From Nemania diffusa (lineage: Eukaryota > Ascomycota > Sordariomycetes > Xylariales > Xylariaceae): a stretch of 64,000 nt of DNA. Each line of letters begins with the position of its first letter. Position 1 is the first letter of the stretch. The position numbers and the translations under genes were made by a program. Location: positions 2,292,001-2,356,000 of the forward strand of contig JBBPUQ010000010.1 in the NCBI GenBank assembly GCA_038501195.1. Reading direction: 5' to 3'. Below, in pieces: positions 24,756-37,778 of the stretch. The notes beneath the pieces were generated by a model. That model was not told where the DNA came from and ran no database searches. It saw nothing but the letters and a program-made list of their open reading frames with translations.

Positions 24756-26184
24756 TATTGCGAAAACGATGCGATAATGATGGATTATGATGAGCACATA
24801 GACTTGTAAGAGAAGAAAAGGTCTGAAGGGAGCGTGTGGGAGAGAGAAAGAGTGTGGTAGTTGCGTGTACAAGACGCGGTTCTACACGACGCGGTAGTTG
24901 ATAAAATTTGCGAGAGGGTTTGCTAGAAGGTTGCTAGTTCCTCCAAGTTATAATTCTAAGAGACATTATTATTCGTATGTTTATTCCTTCCGAAGGGGAA
25001 CGCTTAGGAGCCCAGCTGTAGATTATTGAAAGTGGTAAGTCTACGATAGCTACAACTAAATACTCCCCCAATCGGTTCTGCAGAGACACAAATGGCAGGG
25101 CTTGGATATCTCTTCAAGTACTATTAATGTACTCTTAAAGCTACCCCAAGAACTGAGAACTGATGACTTATTCTATGCCTCTATACAAATCTTAATCTAC
25201 TATCCCACCTACACAATTAGCTAGAGGAACCCGATACCAATAGCCACAACCCAGCCTGTACTTCGCTACATTAACAACTTGATAAGTTAAAAAAGTTTTA
25301 CAAAAGTTTTAGCTGTAAGGTGGAGTGATTTTCTTTTCTTTGAATTATAAGAATGGCTAGCGTCGCCCAATCCATTACCTACCTAATTCATTCTCCAATT
25401 GCCAGCACTCCCTCAATATTAGAGATAAGATTAGATTGAGAATTTCGTCTTGTAACATTTTTACTAACAAGCGCTATTCTTGTCACAATAAAGGCTCTAC
25501 CCAGACCATAATAATACATGATTTTGCGCGCCTGTATACGGACTCTTCGCTCTATCATTCCTTCGAAGTTCGATATACGCATAGGCAAATTAGCTAAGCA
25601 TCAGCAGGCTAATTGAATGCTGTCGTAGACTTGAACACGTCCGATAAGGGCTTCCTAACTTTCCCTTGCAGGTTATAAATGGTGGCCTAGCTATAATTGT
25701 TCCCTTTCCAATTGTATCGCAACTTATTCCGGGCTGTTGTCGGCTTCCCCATCGGCGAGGTACCGAGAATGGGGCCGGTACCGAACATGGAGCTAAGAGC
25801 TAGAGCGGGAGTTGTGTCGCGGGTTCCGTCTTAGACTCTTACTCTTTCTATTATTGTAGTCTCGTCTAATATTATTACTATAATAGCATGTATCGAGAGT
25901 GCATGTATTAAAAATCAAAATGAGTCCCACAGAAAAGGCATATGTCGCAATAATTATGACCAACGCGATGTTGGAAATACACGGGAGATAGATTGCCCCT
26001 CATTATGACAGCATCTGATTTCTAATCACTGAACGACTTAAAAATCAACCCCTCCTTTTCCGGCTGTTGCGACCAACAATATAAAAACCCCATGTCGATG
26101 ATAATAAAAGTTAACAACAAATTCACTAGAATCGCAAGGTCCATACCAAGAGTTAGTCAGATCGCAAACCATATTTCATCGACC
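24756..26184. other. Divergent promoter interval, no supported gene
   Basis: This is the shared upstream region of the Rho-like gene (-) and the glutathione S-transferase gene (+). It is moderately AT-rich, with no coding signature or repeat that I can support. Confidence 0.5.
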
Positions 26185-27335
26185 ATGGCTACCCCAACAG
26201 ACATCCACCTCTATACCGCACAGACGCCCAACGGCATCAAGGTCTCCATTTTGCTGGAGGAGCTCAACCTACAATATAAGGTCTGGCTTCTTCATGAGCA
26301 CAATTAGGATTATAATGCTCACTTCATTAAGGTTACCACTATCGAATTTAGCAAGAATACACAGAAGGTACTGAGACCTGGATTGGTCGTGTTGAATTAG
26401 CATGAGTGCACTCGCTGATGCTTAAAACAGGAGCCGTGGTTTCTTGAAATCAACCCTAATGGACGTATACCTGCTCTGACGGACACTCTCAATGGCAAGC
26501 AGATCCGAAGTGAGTAGTACCAACGATTATCTTCCTATACTTCGGCCTCTATCATGTCTCAAAGCTATGCATAAATAGCCCTATACTAACCAGCCTCCAA
26601 TACTAAAGTCTTCGAGAGCGGCGCCATGCTGCAGTACCTCGTAGACCAGTACGATAAAGACCACAAGGTGTCCTACCCATTCGGAACAGGAGAATACTAC
26701 GAAACAAACAGCTGGGTGAGCCAACTACACCTATTAACGGTCAACTTACTATGGGATAAGACGGCGGCTTACACCAATTAGCTCATGTGGCAGATGGGTG
26801 GCCTCGGCCCCATGCAGGGCCAATTAAACCACTTCAACCGTATGTGCCATGACTAATCTCAGGGTCAGCCACTTCATGCTTACCAACGATACCTAGGCTA
26901 CGCCCCTGAGAAGATCCAGTACGGCATCGATCGCTACCTAGCAGAGACGCGCCGGCTGTACCGCACGATGGAAGACACGCTGAAGACGTCCAAGTCGGGC
27001 TACCTCGTGGGCGACCGGTGCACCATCGCCGACATCGCCTCCTGGGGCTGGGTTGCTACCGGGCGTACGTGACAGCTACCTGCATCTGCGATCTTAGATG
27101 GGAGACTGACAGCTTCATAGGCCACTCTGGTGTCGACATTAAGGAGTTCCCCGTCCTGAACGAGTGGGTTCAGAGGATGCTGAAACGCCCCGGCGTTGAG
27201 AAGGGCCGGCATGTGCCCTCGAAGCACGGCTACGAGGCGCTTCAGGAACTGACTGAGGAGGAGATTGAGGCGAAGGCTGCTGCTACTCGGGGCTGGATCC
27301 TTAAGGGCCAGAACGATGAGATCGCGAAGAAATAA
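26185..27335 (+). CDS. Glutathione S-transferase, Ure2p-like/GstA type
   Basis: Seven exons, 26185-26280, 26332-26367, 26431-26509, 26609-26715, 26782-26839, 26897-27064 and 27121-27335, join in frame to 252 residues. The N-terminal thioredoxin fold shows LYTAQTPNGIKVSILLEEL, then EPWFLEINPNGRIPAL with the cis-Pro, and the glutathione-binding FESGAMLQYL (Glu-Ser pair). The helical C-terminal domain has LMWQMGGLGPMQGQ, YLVGDRCTIADIASWGWV (N-capping and hydrophobic staple region) and FPVLNEWVQRML. The family conjugates glutathione to electrophiles or reduces peroxides, usually in the cytosol. The first donor (GTCTGG) is weak but is the only border that keeps the frame. An in-frame ATG at 26092 would add 31 mostly basic and hydrophobic residues, a possible mitochondrial presequence. 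A 36-nt second exon is unusually small. Confidence 0.88.
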
Positions 27336-28278
27336 GCGCTGGGATATATGTTGTTTTGAGGGTTTAAATTGCTGCTTTGGATATGTTTGATACGGAATTC
27401 GTTAAAAGAGTAATGCAAAGATTCGAATGACTTATGTTATATCTTAAGCCTGTCGCAAGACCTTGAATTGTCTCTGTTATGTATTTGAGCGCTTGCTTTA
27501 TGTATAAAGAGAGCTGGGTTACACTCCAGGCTCTATTGACTATTGATTTAGTGGATTTTTGAGGTTGTGAAAAGGTCCCTTAGGTACTTAGGTATCCTCC
27601 TTTCATAAAATATCGTTTCTACTGCAGGTTTTGTTTTAATAGGCTCATTCACAATGTAACATTTCACTTCTTTTAACGCTCTGGAGGCAGTTACTACTGA
27701 GATAATTTCTTATTATGTGCAATCCTAGGTAGGGGCGACTAGTAGGGTAACTTAGGACCTCATTGCATCTCTTGAGTACTAGGTACATTCCGTTACCTAT
27801 ATGAATTCATAGAAGGGCGGATGAATAGATGCCTACGAGATACTTGGGCTATGTACTGTATACTTAAGTAGTTACATTCGCTACATATGGGAAAGAACAA
27901 CTCACACGCCCCTTCATATCGCTTAGAAGATGAGAATAGCTAAGAGCTTATAGACAATGAAAACTTTTATGTATTAACCGCACTACGTGGGCATAGTAAC
28001 CTAGGTGCTATCTGGGTCGGGATGTCAAGAATGCGTGAAGCCAGTAGTTCAATCTCCAGATGTCGAGGTGTGGCATAATCAACTCCCTCTGAGACGGCCA
28101 AGACCATCTCCAAACCACTCACTAACTTTTCGTCATCTGAAACTCTGGATGCAAGATGATGCAGAAGTAGAACCTAAAACATCAAAGTCGTAATACCACA
28201 TTTTCTCCCCTTTTCGTGTCGTAAATACCGTCCGTGAATTTTCAAAGAGTGTTCAATCCTGTCCGTGCTCATGCGCAA
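27336..28278. other. Convergent intergenic region
   Basis: The sequence lies between the 3' ends of the GST gene and the small lysine-rich protein gene. No gene is visible. It contains copies of the dispersed TAGGTA-type motif near 27580-27600 and 27725-27790. Confidence 0.5.
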
Positions 28279-28776
28279 TCAAGCCTCGCCATCAGCGGCA
28301 TCAGTAGTATCAACATCCACCTTTTTCTCATCAGCCTGCTCGGGCTCCTGCTTCGACTTCTTCACCTTAGCGGGCGACTTGCGGGACTTGGTGACCTTGT
28401 TGTTCTCATTGGCGGGCTTGAGAACCTTGGGAGTAGCGGGCTTGGCAGGCGAGCCTGCCTCGGGGAGAAGAATGCCAAGCTTGGTACGGATCTGGCGGAA
28501 TCGGACCTGAAGCAGGGAAGAGACGAATGTTAGCATGAGGCTATTGCCTAGAGGAAAGAGGACTGAAGGGCAAGGGAAGCAGGAAGACACTAGATGAATA
28601 CGTACCTTGGCGACGTTGCCGTCCTTCAATCCCATCTCTTTGGCGAATTCATCCCAGTCGATTTCAACTGCCTTTGGCAGGTACTTCACGAGGATGACGA
28701 AGAATTTGCTGTCGCCAGGCGTCAACTTGAGCTCGAAGCTGCCGGCGTTGGAAGCGGAAGAGTCTTTGTCAGACAT
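28279..28776 (-). CDS. Small lysine-rich protein with a helical SANT/Myb-like N-terminal domain
   Basis: Two exons, 28776-28606 and 28506-28279, flank a 99-nt intron (GTACGT..CAG) and give 132 residues starting MSDKDSSASN. The intron lacks in-frame stops, so a retained-intron reading is also open, but the splice signals and the joined NVAK-VRFRQIRTKLG helix favour splicing. Residues 20-70 (FFVILVKYLPKAVEIDWDEFAKEMGLKDGNVAKVRFRQ, shown here in shortened reading) form a compact predicted helical unit of the kind seen in short fungal nuclear proteins. The C-terminal half is Lys/Ala/Pro-rich, like linker histones or nucleic-acid-binding tails, and ends in an acidic stretch. I do not know a named homologue. 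DNA binding is an inference from composition. Confidence 0.75.
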   Translation of the reverse strand: MSDKDSSASNAGSFELKLTPGDSKFFVILVKYLPKAVEIDWDEFAKEMGLKDGNVAKVRIHLVSSCFPCPSVLFPLGNSLMLTFVSSLLQVRFRQIRTKLGILLPEAGSPAKPATPKVLKPANENNKVTKSRKSPAKVKKSKQEPEQADEKKVDVDTTDAADGEA

Positions 28777-29900
28777 GGTTGGTTGCTGGTGGTAGATGTT
28801 TGTGATGGACGAGAGGCTGTATGGAGATGAAAGATGAGTTAGTTGCCTGAACGGAGAAAAGTGATGCAAGAAATAAGTAGATGTATTTTGAGATAAGTAG
28901 GGTAGTGCTGTGAAATATGAAAGTAGTGAGAAGTGAAATGGAAGGAATGGTAGATTGGCAGCTCAGGAAACGCGTGGGTATGTGTAAGTAACCTAGGCAG
29001 CACCAACACACCTTAGTTCTATCAAAGTGATACGAGGGAATCAAGGTACTGACTTGATTTCCTCGGGGTTATAGTAAGAAATGATGAATTCAGGTAAGGA
29101 ACTGCATTGGATGAGTGTTGCTGCGGTGAAGAGACAAAAGAGAGGAAACGTGTTGGGAGAGAATAGTAGATAAAAGGTTACCTTGTTTTGTGTTTGAATC
29201 GGGATTTGACGGATTATCCAGATGCTCTAGGTAATGGTGCTTTACTGTCAAGTGGTAAGCTATAGAAATTTAGATGATGGTAGTTAATAATGAGAGGGAA
29301 ATGACATATAGATAATGAGGAATTGCAACGGGCTTCACAAGTTTAGGACGGGCTCGAAAAGTTGAAATGGGTGAAGAGTGAATTACTTGTCGGCGTTGAT
29401 GAAGATAAGTTGTTGTGAGGTATTCGAACGAAGTGTCAGGCAGAGGAATGGCGTGTGCTGCAGAGAAAAGAGTTGAAGGTGGATGATAGTTGGGATAAGG
29501 TATGAAACGTGTATTGAAGGAAAGACCAACGAATGCTGCTGTTGATCTCAATCAGGGGATTGACGGTATATGTAAACAACAAATCGGAGAAAAGATGTAC
29601 CAAGTATAAGGTAGCACGTAAGGTGGCAGTCTCACTAGCAACCTCATGCTGGTACTCAACTCTACAGTTGCTAGGGGCGCTACAATGGTACCTTAGAGAT
29701 GTGATTTCGAGGACTACCTACCTAGGTACCTACTACAATACAACAGGTTTCCGTGCATTTCTAGGGCTCTTGATCAAGATATTGCAAGCTAGCTTAAGTG
29801 GTGTAGATGTAGCGGATCTATCTTCCCCATCTCTTAATACTACATTGTACCATGATACAATTTCTATATACATGGGGTCATACCACAACATGTGGCTGTT
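28777..29900. other. Upstream region, no supported gene
   Basis: This is likely the leader and promoter of the lysine-rich protein gene; polyadenine/pyrimidine asymmetry and several GTAAG..AG pairs hint at introns in the leader. Open frames on either strand lack protein features. Near 29700-29735 there is a TACCTACCTAGGTACC cluster of the dispersed motif. Confidence 0.45.
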
Positions 29901-31874
29901 CTATTTTAACTTCTCTAATAGCTTTTGAGCCCTCACAACTAGATCGCTAGCTTGCTTTAGGTCACGCTGCGCGTTGGGGCCATCTCTTTTTTGATCTGAA
30001 GTATAACTCTCGGTCAAAGCTGAGGCCATAGTCTCTTCAACATCTCTAACTGCCTTTCGGCCTTCTTCCCTCACTTCGCCTTCCCAGAAGAACCGTGCTG
30101 TCTCCCAATGCTTTTGCATTCGTCTCATGCTCCAGACGATTCCGAGAGCAGCAACGGCACCCGCTTCGTATAGTGTAGTTGTGGCAGTACCAATGTAGAC
30201 TAAGGCACCCAGAGCAGTCGTCAATCCTGACGTGCTAAGAGTTTGAAGCACGAGCTTCTGAGCGAGTGCTTGCAGAGCTGGCACTGTTTCCATTTGTAAA
30301 TAATTTCGGGTATTAGGTATATTCATCGGCCAATTGATTTTTTGTGTCGATGGCCCTTCAAAATCCGGGTTTGAGATTGTATTACTGGGTTGACTACTAG
30401 CGACAACCACTTTATCGGGCTTATGCAAAGTTTGAGGGGAATTGAACAAGCCGACACCCGCCTCTTTCATCCGCCCAGCGAGGAAGATGGAACTCCTTTC
30501 TGCCTCGGGTAGAAATTTCTGGGCAAGAATGTCGCTTGTGAGCATGCCGACATCGTCCACACGCCAAAAAAGCTTCCACCAGCCCAATTTCCGCCACCTC
30601 CTGCTGGAAAATGCTGTATCGAGTTGCTCCTGCAACTCTGTGTGAGCGGTTTCGGCCCAGTCAGATAACCCCCTTTCGATTTCTATCATAGACGTTGGGG
30701 TGTTGGTAAGAGATGTAGAGGTTTTAAGGAGTCTGGATTCCTCTGCTCGAATTGAAGCTGAGGCATTCCTCAAAAGCGAAGCAATAAGCTCTCGAACTGG
30801 TGGCTTTGTTACGTTCTCGGGTGTTGTGAGAATATCCGCTTTCAACCATTCTACTAATTTAAGAATATTGCTCTGAAACCACAGATGCTCATATTCAAGG
30901 GCATTGCTAATATCCCTGCGAATGAGCCCTAGCCCAATTCTTGCTGCGCTGGTATCAATGGGAATAAATGGTAACGGGCTTGTCTCGGCGGGTTTGTATT
31001 CCGGGATATTGACGGCATACTTAAGCACGCCAGGGCTTCCTAAAGTTGGCATTGACATTATAGATGCTGCACCGTGCAAACCGTCGGCCACAATCAATGC
31101 CTTGTGGACAGGCGTAGTGATAGGGGTATATTGGCCAGTGTTCGATGTCGGAATATCAACAGTCGGAACGAGTATCGTATCTTCAAACCCATCTACTGCG
31201 CTCTTTTCTAACATAGGTAGGAAGGGATTTGTATCTGCGAGCAAGATCTCAAGATTGTGGCCATTAAGAGCGGCGGACGAAACATAAATCTCTCGCAGTA
31301 GATTTCCCTGGGTAAATGAAATACCCGGTTCGGTTCCGCGAGGCTTCGCACCAATGCGGATTATCATAGGTTCTGCCAGATCGTGTTCCTCGACTTCTTG
31401 TTCCCATGCTTCGGGGTCCGTCAAAGGATCTGCTAACAAGAGTTTCAGGACGTCTTTCGCTGTGCTAGTTGGCGCAGACCGGTCGACAAGGCCTAGTATT
31501 GCGACACGTATCGATTCGTCTCCCGGCTTCTGTCGTAACCCATTGAGGGCTAGTTGGAGGCGGGAAAGATTAACATAGTTCGCTGCGTGTTTTTGCAGAT
31601 CCAGGAGAGTTGATTCGAGTTCTTTGCGAGGGTCGGCCTTTGCGCCGATAGGAGTTATCGCAGGAGTTGTCGCAATAGTAGTCTCGAAACGCTGAGCGTG
31701 GCCATGGCTGTGCGACGCTCTCTTCCTAGGGCACCGTGTAACCCGTGCTCTGTTGAAGTCTGGCGAAAGCGAACAGAAGAAACAGGTTGACGGCCTCTCA
31801 GAGGGTGCGTGACCCTTGAATATGAAGCCCTGGCGTCCATATCGCCTCAATTGAGCAGGTAACCTCGGAGGCAT
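29901..31874 (-). CDS. Mmc1-like mitochondrial protein (dynamin-like, inner membrane)
   Basis: A single uninterrupted exon encodes 657 residues. The first 20 residues (MPPRLPAQLRRYGRQGFIF) are Arg-rich and free of acidic residues, a typical mitochondrial presequence. The middle region has a GTPase-like or dynamin-like alpha/beta and helical layout, without a P-loop that I can point to. A hydrophobic hairpin lies near residues 545-582 (LTTALGALVYIGTATTTLYE then AGAVAALGIVW), followed by a charged C-terminal helix. This arrangement fits the fungal Mmc1 family, described as mitochondrial membrane proteins with dynamin-like architecture that affect cristae. I recognise it from overall layout and phrase-level similarity, so the name is tentative. 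It lies just upstream of the LTR retrotransposon insertion; only about 280 bp separate the start codon from the element. Confidence 0.65.
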   Translation of the reverse strand: MPPRLPAQLRRYGRQGFIFKGHAPSERPSTCFFCSLSPDFNRARVTRCPRKRASHSHGHAQRFETTIATTPAITPIGAKADPRKELESTLLDLQKHAANYVNLSRLQLALNGLRQKPGDESIRVAILGLVDRSAPTSTAKDVLKLLLADPLTDPEAWEQEVEEHDLAEPMIIRIGAKPRGTEPGISFTQGNLLREIYVSSAALNGHNLEILLADTNPFLPMLEKSAVDGFEDTILVPTVDIPTSNTGQYTPITTPVHKALIVADGLHGAASIMSMPTLGSPGVLKYAVNIPEYKPAETSPLPFIPIDTSAARIGLGLIRRDISNALEYEHLWFQSNILKLVEWLKADILTTPENVTKPPVRELIASLLRNASASIRAEESRLLKTSTSLTNTPTSMIEIERGLSDWAETAHTELQEQLDTAFSSRRWRKLGWWKLFWRVDDVGMLTSDILAQKFLPEAERSSIFLAGRMKEAGVGLFNSPQTLHKPDKVVVASSQPSNTISNPDFEGPSTQKINWPMNIPNTRNYLQMETVPALQALAQKLVLQTLSTSGLTTALGALVYIGTATTTLYEAGAVAALGIVWSMRRMQKHWETARFFWEGEVREEGRKAVRDVEETMASALTESYTSDQKRDGPNAQRDLKQASDLVVRAQKLLEKLK

Positions 31875-32153
31875 GTTACCTGTCTTGTGGCTTGGTAGTC
31901 ATTGGGAGCTTGGTGAGCAAAAAAAGCTGAAGCTTAAAAGTGCTAAAATGCTGTGACGTGATGTCCAGGATTAGGTATGGAATGATAGGTACCTACCTAT
32001 TCTGTAACGCACCTGCAGCTGCTAGGCGGCGGCGGCGGCTGCTAGGTACATTGTAATAGACCCACCACACTTGTCTACCCGGCCGGAAGGGTGAATTCAC
32101 AGTGTTTTTAACAAATAGCACGGTCTAATTGTACAGTACCTTAGGCAGGTAAT

Positions 32154-32356
32154 TGTTAGAAATAAGCCTTCTGGATTAATTGAATTGATTGGTATAATTA
32201 TTGTTGTTGTGTGTCACCGCTGTTCTGAGAGATTTTTCTCTAGCATACAAAATAAGTATATAAATAGAACCCCTTGAAACAAAAAATACCCCCTTTTAAT
32301 TAGAGCTTTCTAGCACTTAAAATATAAGGTTTAATTTATTTTTTATATATTTAATA
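32154..32356. repeat. Left LTR (203 bp)
   Basis: It matches 37779-37981 over its full length without gaps that I can see; differences are nearly all C/T or G/A. Shared blocks include GAGAGATTTTTCTCTAGCAT and AGAACCCCTTGAAACA. Its outer (left) end keeps G and C, while its inner end (TTTAATTTATTTTTTATATA) is mutated to A+T. Confidence 0.92.
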
Positions 32357-35300
32357 TATTTTCGCAGAGCTAAGCTTTTAAAGCATTGTTTTAACTAATA
32401 TAAAAAGCTTAAAATAAGTTGCAATTTAATTTAGTAATTGTTTTAAAAATATTAATAATAAAGCAGTAAAAAAACTAGTTAATATTTAAATAAATAAGCA
32501 GTTTAAAAATATATTAACTTTTTTTATTGATTTTTTATTACATTTTTAAATGTTTTAAATAATTTAAAACAATTTAATAATGTAATAAAATAATAAATAT
32601 ATATATTTAAATAAATAAACGATATAATAAAATATATACTATTTTTTTAACTTTTTATTATATTTTTAATTAATTTAAAAGCTATATATTAGTTTTAGCT
32701 TATATTAATTAATTTAAAAATTATAAAATTATTTTTAAAAATGTTAAAATCGATTTAAAAGTTATAAATTAATTTTAAACTAATAATTTGTTAATTTTTT
32801 TTTTTTAAAGCTTTTTTTTAAAACTTTTAAATTTTTGTTAATAACTTTTTTTATTTATTTTGTTTATAATTTTTTTTTTATATCAATTAAATTAAGTTGT
32901 TTTAAAAAATTTTTTTATTTTTTTTTTATAAAACTTTTTATAAGTTTGTTTATAATTATTTTATTTATAAATATATATTTAATTTATAAATATTTTTATT
33001 AAACTTTTTATTTTAATTAATAATTATATATATTAATATATTTTAACTTAATTTTTAAAACTGTTATTTTTTTGTTTACTAGTTTTATTGTTTATTAATT
33101 ATTATATTTAATTGTTATATAGCTTTTTTTTAGTTTAAAACTTAATTTTTTAAAAAATTAGTTTATAAATAAGTTTTTTTTTAAAACTTATAATAATATT
33201 AAAAACTTTGTTTTAATTATTAAAATAATAATAATATTTTATTTTATAATTTTTTATTTTATTATACTTTTAAATAAAATTATTATATAAATTTGTAAAT
33301 TTTTATAATTTAAAATATTATTAATAAAAAAAAAATTACTAGCTATTATAAAATTATTTTTTATTTTATATTAAAAAATATAATATTTTATTTTATATAA
33401 ATAAAAAATTACTTTATTAATAGTAGTATAATATTTAAAGCTTAAATTTAAATTAAATTAAATTAGCTTTAAAGTTATAAAAACAATATTAAATCGAGTT
33501 ATTATAACAATATATAAAATCGATTCAATTTTTTTTTAATAAAAATATATTAAAACTTAGTTTGTAATTTTATTATAAAATAAATATTTTTATATTTATA
33601 TAAAAGTTTTTGATTTAATAATAAGTTTATTTAATTTGTTAATTTTTTTAATATAAAAAACTTATAAAAGTTATAATAAGCATTTTTTGCAGTTTTTTAT
33701 TATTTTTATATTTAAAAACTACTATAAATTATTACTACTAATTATTTAATACTTTTTTTAAAAAAATTATATAGCAGCTAAAACTATTTTTTTTTTAGTT
33801 TTTTTTATAAGCAATAATTATATTGTTAATATAAATAAAAATTAAAATATTGTTTTTAATATAATAATAAAATTTATAAAAAATTAACAAAAACTTTATT
33901 TTTTTTAATAAATCTGTTAGTTTTTTTTATTATAAAAGCAGTAATTTTTATAAACTATATAACACTTTAAAAAACTATAAAATTATTAAAAGTTTTTTAT
34001 AATTTAAAAACATTTTTATATAAATTTTTTTATTTAATTTAATATTTACAAAAATATTTATAATATTATATTGTTTAAATTTAAAATTAAATTTAGCTAT
34101 AATAACTATTAAAGTTTTAAAAAACTTTTTAACTAAAATAAAAGCATAAGTTTTTTTTTATTTATTAAAAAACTATTAATTTTTATAAACTATTAGTTTT
34201 ATTTTATACTTTTAAAAAATTTTTTTTTTGTTAAATTTATATATATAAACTTATATATAGTTAAAAAAAAGCTTTTTTTTTATTTTAATAAAATTAACTT
34301 TTATTTAAAACTTTATTTTTTTATAACTAATTAAATAAGCTTTTTTTACTTTAATAAATAAATTTTTTATTAAATATATTTTTAAATTTTTGTAAAATTA
34401 TAACAATAGTAATAAGTTTTTTTAATTAATTAGTAGCTTTTTTTTTAACTTAGTTATTAGTTTTTTTAATAAATTAGCTGCTTTTTTTTTATTATTTTAA
34501 TTTTTTTTAAAACAGCAATAAAAACATTTTATTAGTTTAATTTTTATAGCTTTTGTAATTAATTTATTATACATTTTTATTGCAATATTTAAATATTTAA
34601 AATTAAATATAGCTTTTTAGCAGTTTTTACAAAGTGTTATTTTAATATAAAAATTAAATTTTTAATTTATTAAATTTTTAAAAAAGTTAACTTTTTAACT
34701 AGTTAATTTAATAAAAATATAAAAAATAGTTTGTAGTATTACTTTATATAAAAAAGTAAAATAAAGTTTTTATAACAAATTTAATAAAAAATAATTAAAT
34801 TTTTTAACTATTATTTTAAATGTTTTTAAATTTTGTTTTTTTTTTTTTATTTTTTTTATAAATATATTTTTTAAGCTAGCATTTATTAATAAAAATATAG
34901 TTTTTCTTATTTTTTTATATAATTTTTTAATAACTAAATTAAAAAATTTTTTTGTTTAAATATTTTATAATAAATTTTTTATAACATTTAAATCTATATT
35001 TAAAAAGTTGTTTTTTAAAAAGTTTATATTGCTATTAAAAATAGCTTTTTTATTAAAAATAACATTTTTAATTTTTATAATTTTATTAATTTAAAAATAT
35101 TAAATATAATATATATTAAAAAAATTATAACTAATAAAAAAACTTATAAAAATTTTAAAATTAAACTTTTAGTTTTTTTTCTATTTTTTTTTAACTTGTA
35201 TAATTATTATATATATTTTATAACTAAATATTTTTAAATATATTAAATAAAACTTACAATTATTTATTATTTCATTTTTTAATATAGCAAAAAAGTAAAA

Positions 35301-37778
35301 ACGTTTATAAAAAAACTTTTAATTTAAAAACTATTTAAATATTTGATTATAAAAATAAATCGCTGTTTTAATAATTTTAAACTATAAATATTAAAACAGT
35401 TTTATATTTATTTTTATAGCTTTAGTTTTTTTTTTAATAAATTATTTAATATATTTAACACTTTTATTTTATATTTATATATATAATATAAAAAGTTCTA
35501 TTTATATATTATAATTTTTTTAAAACTATTTTTTAAAAATTAAGCTTTTAACAATTTTTTTGTTTATTTTTATTATAGTTATTTTTAGTTGCTAATATAT
35601 TTTAATTTAATTTAAAAAATATAATAATACTTTTTAAATATAACAATAAAATCGATTTTTAAAATAATAATTAAAACAAACATTTAAAAATTAGTTTATA
35701 ATAAATATAAAGTTTATAAAACTTTTATAACTTTTTATAAAAATATAAAAATCAATAGCAATTTTTTTTTTTTTTTTTATAAACATTTTTTTAAAAAATT
35801 TATTAATTTGTTTTATAATTTTTTTTTTTGTATATTTTTTGTAGTTTTTAGTTTTAATTTAATTGTTTAATAATTTTTTAATTTTAATTTTAAAAATTTA
35901 ATTTATTAAATAATTTAAAAGTTTAGTATTAAAATGTTTTAATTGTAAGTACTATTTAATTAAATCTTTTTTTAAAGCATTTTTTTTTATATATAAAATT
36001 ATAAAGTTTTTTTTTGTGTAAAAAATATTACAATTAATTAATAAAAATAAATATTTAATTATAAACTAGTTAAATTAGTTTTAAAGTTTATAAAAAATTA
36101 AATTATTAAATTAATATAAAATGTTATTTATAAACTTATTATTTTATTAAATTTTTTATTTATTTAATACTTTTAAAAATATTAAATTAATAGTAATTTT
36201 TTTAATATAAGTTATATTATATAGCTTTATTACTTTTGATTTTTTTAATTTTTAAAATTTAATATTTATATTTTTATAAACTAAAATTAAAAAAATAAAG
36301 TTTTTAGTATATATATAATTTTTTAAATCAATAGTTTAAATATTATAAAATCGACTTATTTTGTTAAATATATATATATTAATACTTAAATTTAAAATAG
36401 CTAAATTTTTTAACAAATAAACTGTTTTATTGTTATAAACAAAATATATAAACATAGTTTTTATTACTTTTTTAATTAATTAAAAAATTTTGTTTATTTT
36501 TTTTTTACTAATTTTTTATTTTTTATTTTTAACTTTTTTTATTAGTTTTAAATTTTTAATAAAGTTTTTTTTAACTAAAACTTTAACTTTTGAACTTATA
36601 AACTAATTATTAAAAATTAGTTCAAAAAAAAAATACTAGTATAATTATTAAAAATAACAAATTATTTTATATATTATATAAAAAAAATAATTTTTAAAGT
36701 TAATATTTAATTTTAGCTTTTTTTAAAATATTAAAAATTTATTTTTTTTTTTTTAAACTGTTAAATTTGTTTAATTTTTTTTTCGAGATTTTTTTTTATT
36801 TTAAAATTTTTTAATTTTGTTAAAAGTTTTGTTTAAATTTTTTTTTAGTTTTTTATTATTAAAAATAATAGCAAAAAAACTTTTTATTATTTTTTTAATT
36901 TTTAATAAAAACTTTTAATAAAACATATATTTTTAAAACTTTATTTTGATTTTTTTATATGTTATTTTTTTATTTTATATAGCTTTTAAATAGTTAATTA
37001 TTAAAATAGTTATTTATTTAAATAAAATTATTAAAAAAGCTTTTTTTAAATCAATTATTATAAAATAAATATTTTTAAAATTAAAGTTGTTATATTTAAT
37101 AGTTTTATTTATTATGTTTATTTAAAAAAAAGCTTAAATTAATAAATTTTTAAATATTTTATTAAAAAGCTTTTTTATTAAAATTATATACTTTTTTTAT
37201 AAGTTAGTTTAAAAAAAAAGTGCTATATAGCTTTTTATTTTTTATAAAAAGTTGTATTATTAATTAATAAATTTTTTATTTTTTATAATAATATGTTTAT
37301 ATTTTTAAAAAATAATAAAAGTTATTTATTTTTATAATTTTTTTATTTAATAATAATATTTGTTATATTTTTTATTTATATAAATATAAATACTTTAATT
37401 AATATTAAAAGCTGTTTTTTTTTTAATTATAAAATTTATAACTTTTATAGCAAGTTTATTATTGCTTTTTTTTATTTATAAAGTTGTAAATAAAACTTTT
37501 TATATTAATTTAAATTAGTTTGTAAAATTGTAAAAATAATTAGTAAAATTAAGTTTTAAAAGTTTTATAATTTAAAAAGTTCTATTTTTATACTAAACAA
37601 ACTTTTTAATTTTTAGTTGTAATATTTTTGCTAAAAACTTTTTATTTTATTAGTAAAAGTTTTTTTGTTTAATAAAAAAAATAAAATTGTTATTAGCTAT
37701 TTTATTTAATTAATTAAATTATTATTTTGTTATAAATAGCTTCAGTTTTAAGCTCAAAAAATATATGAAACTTTTAAT

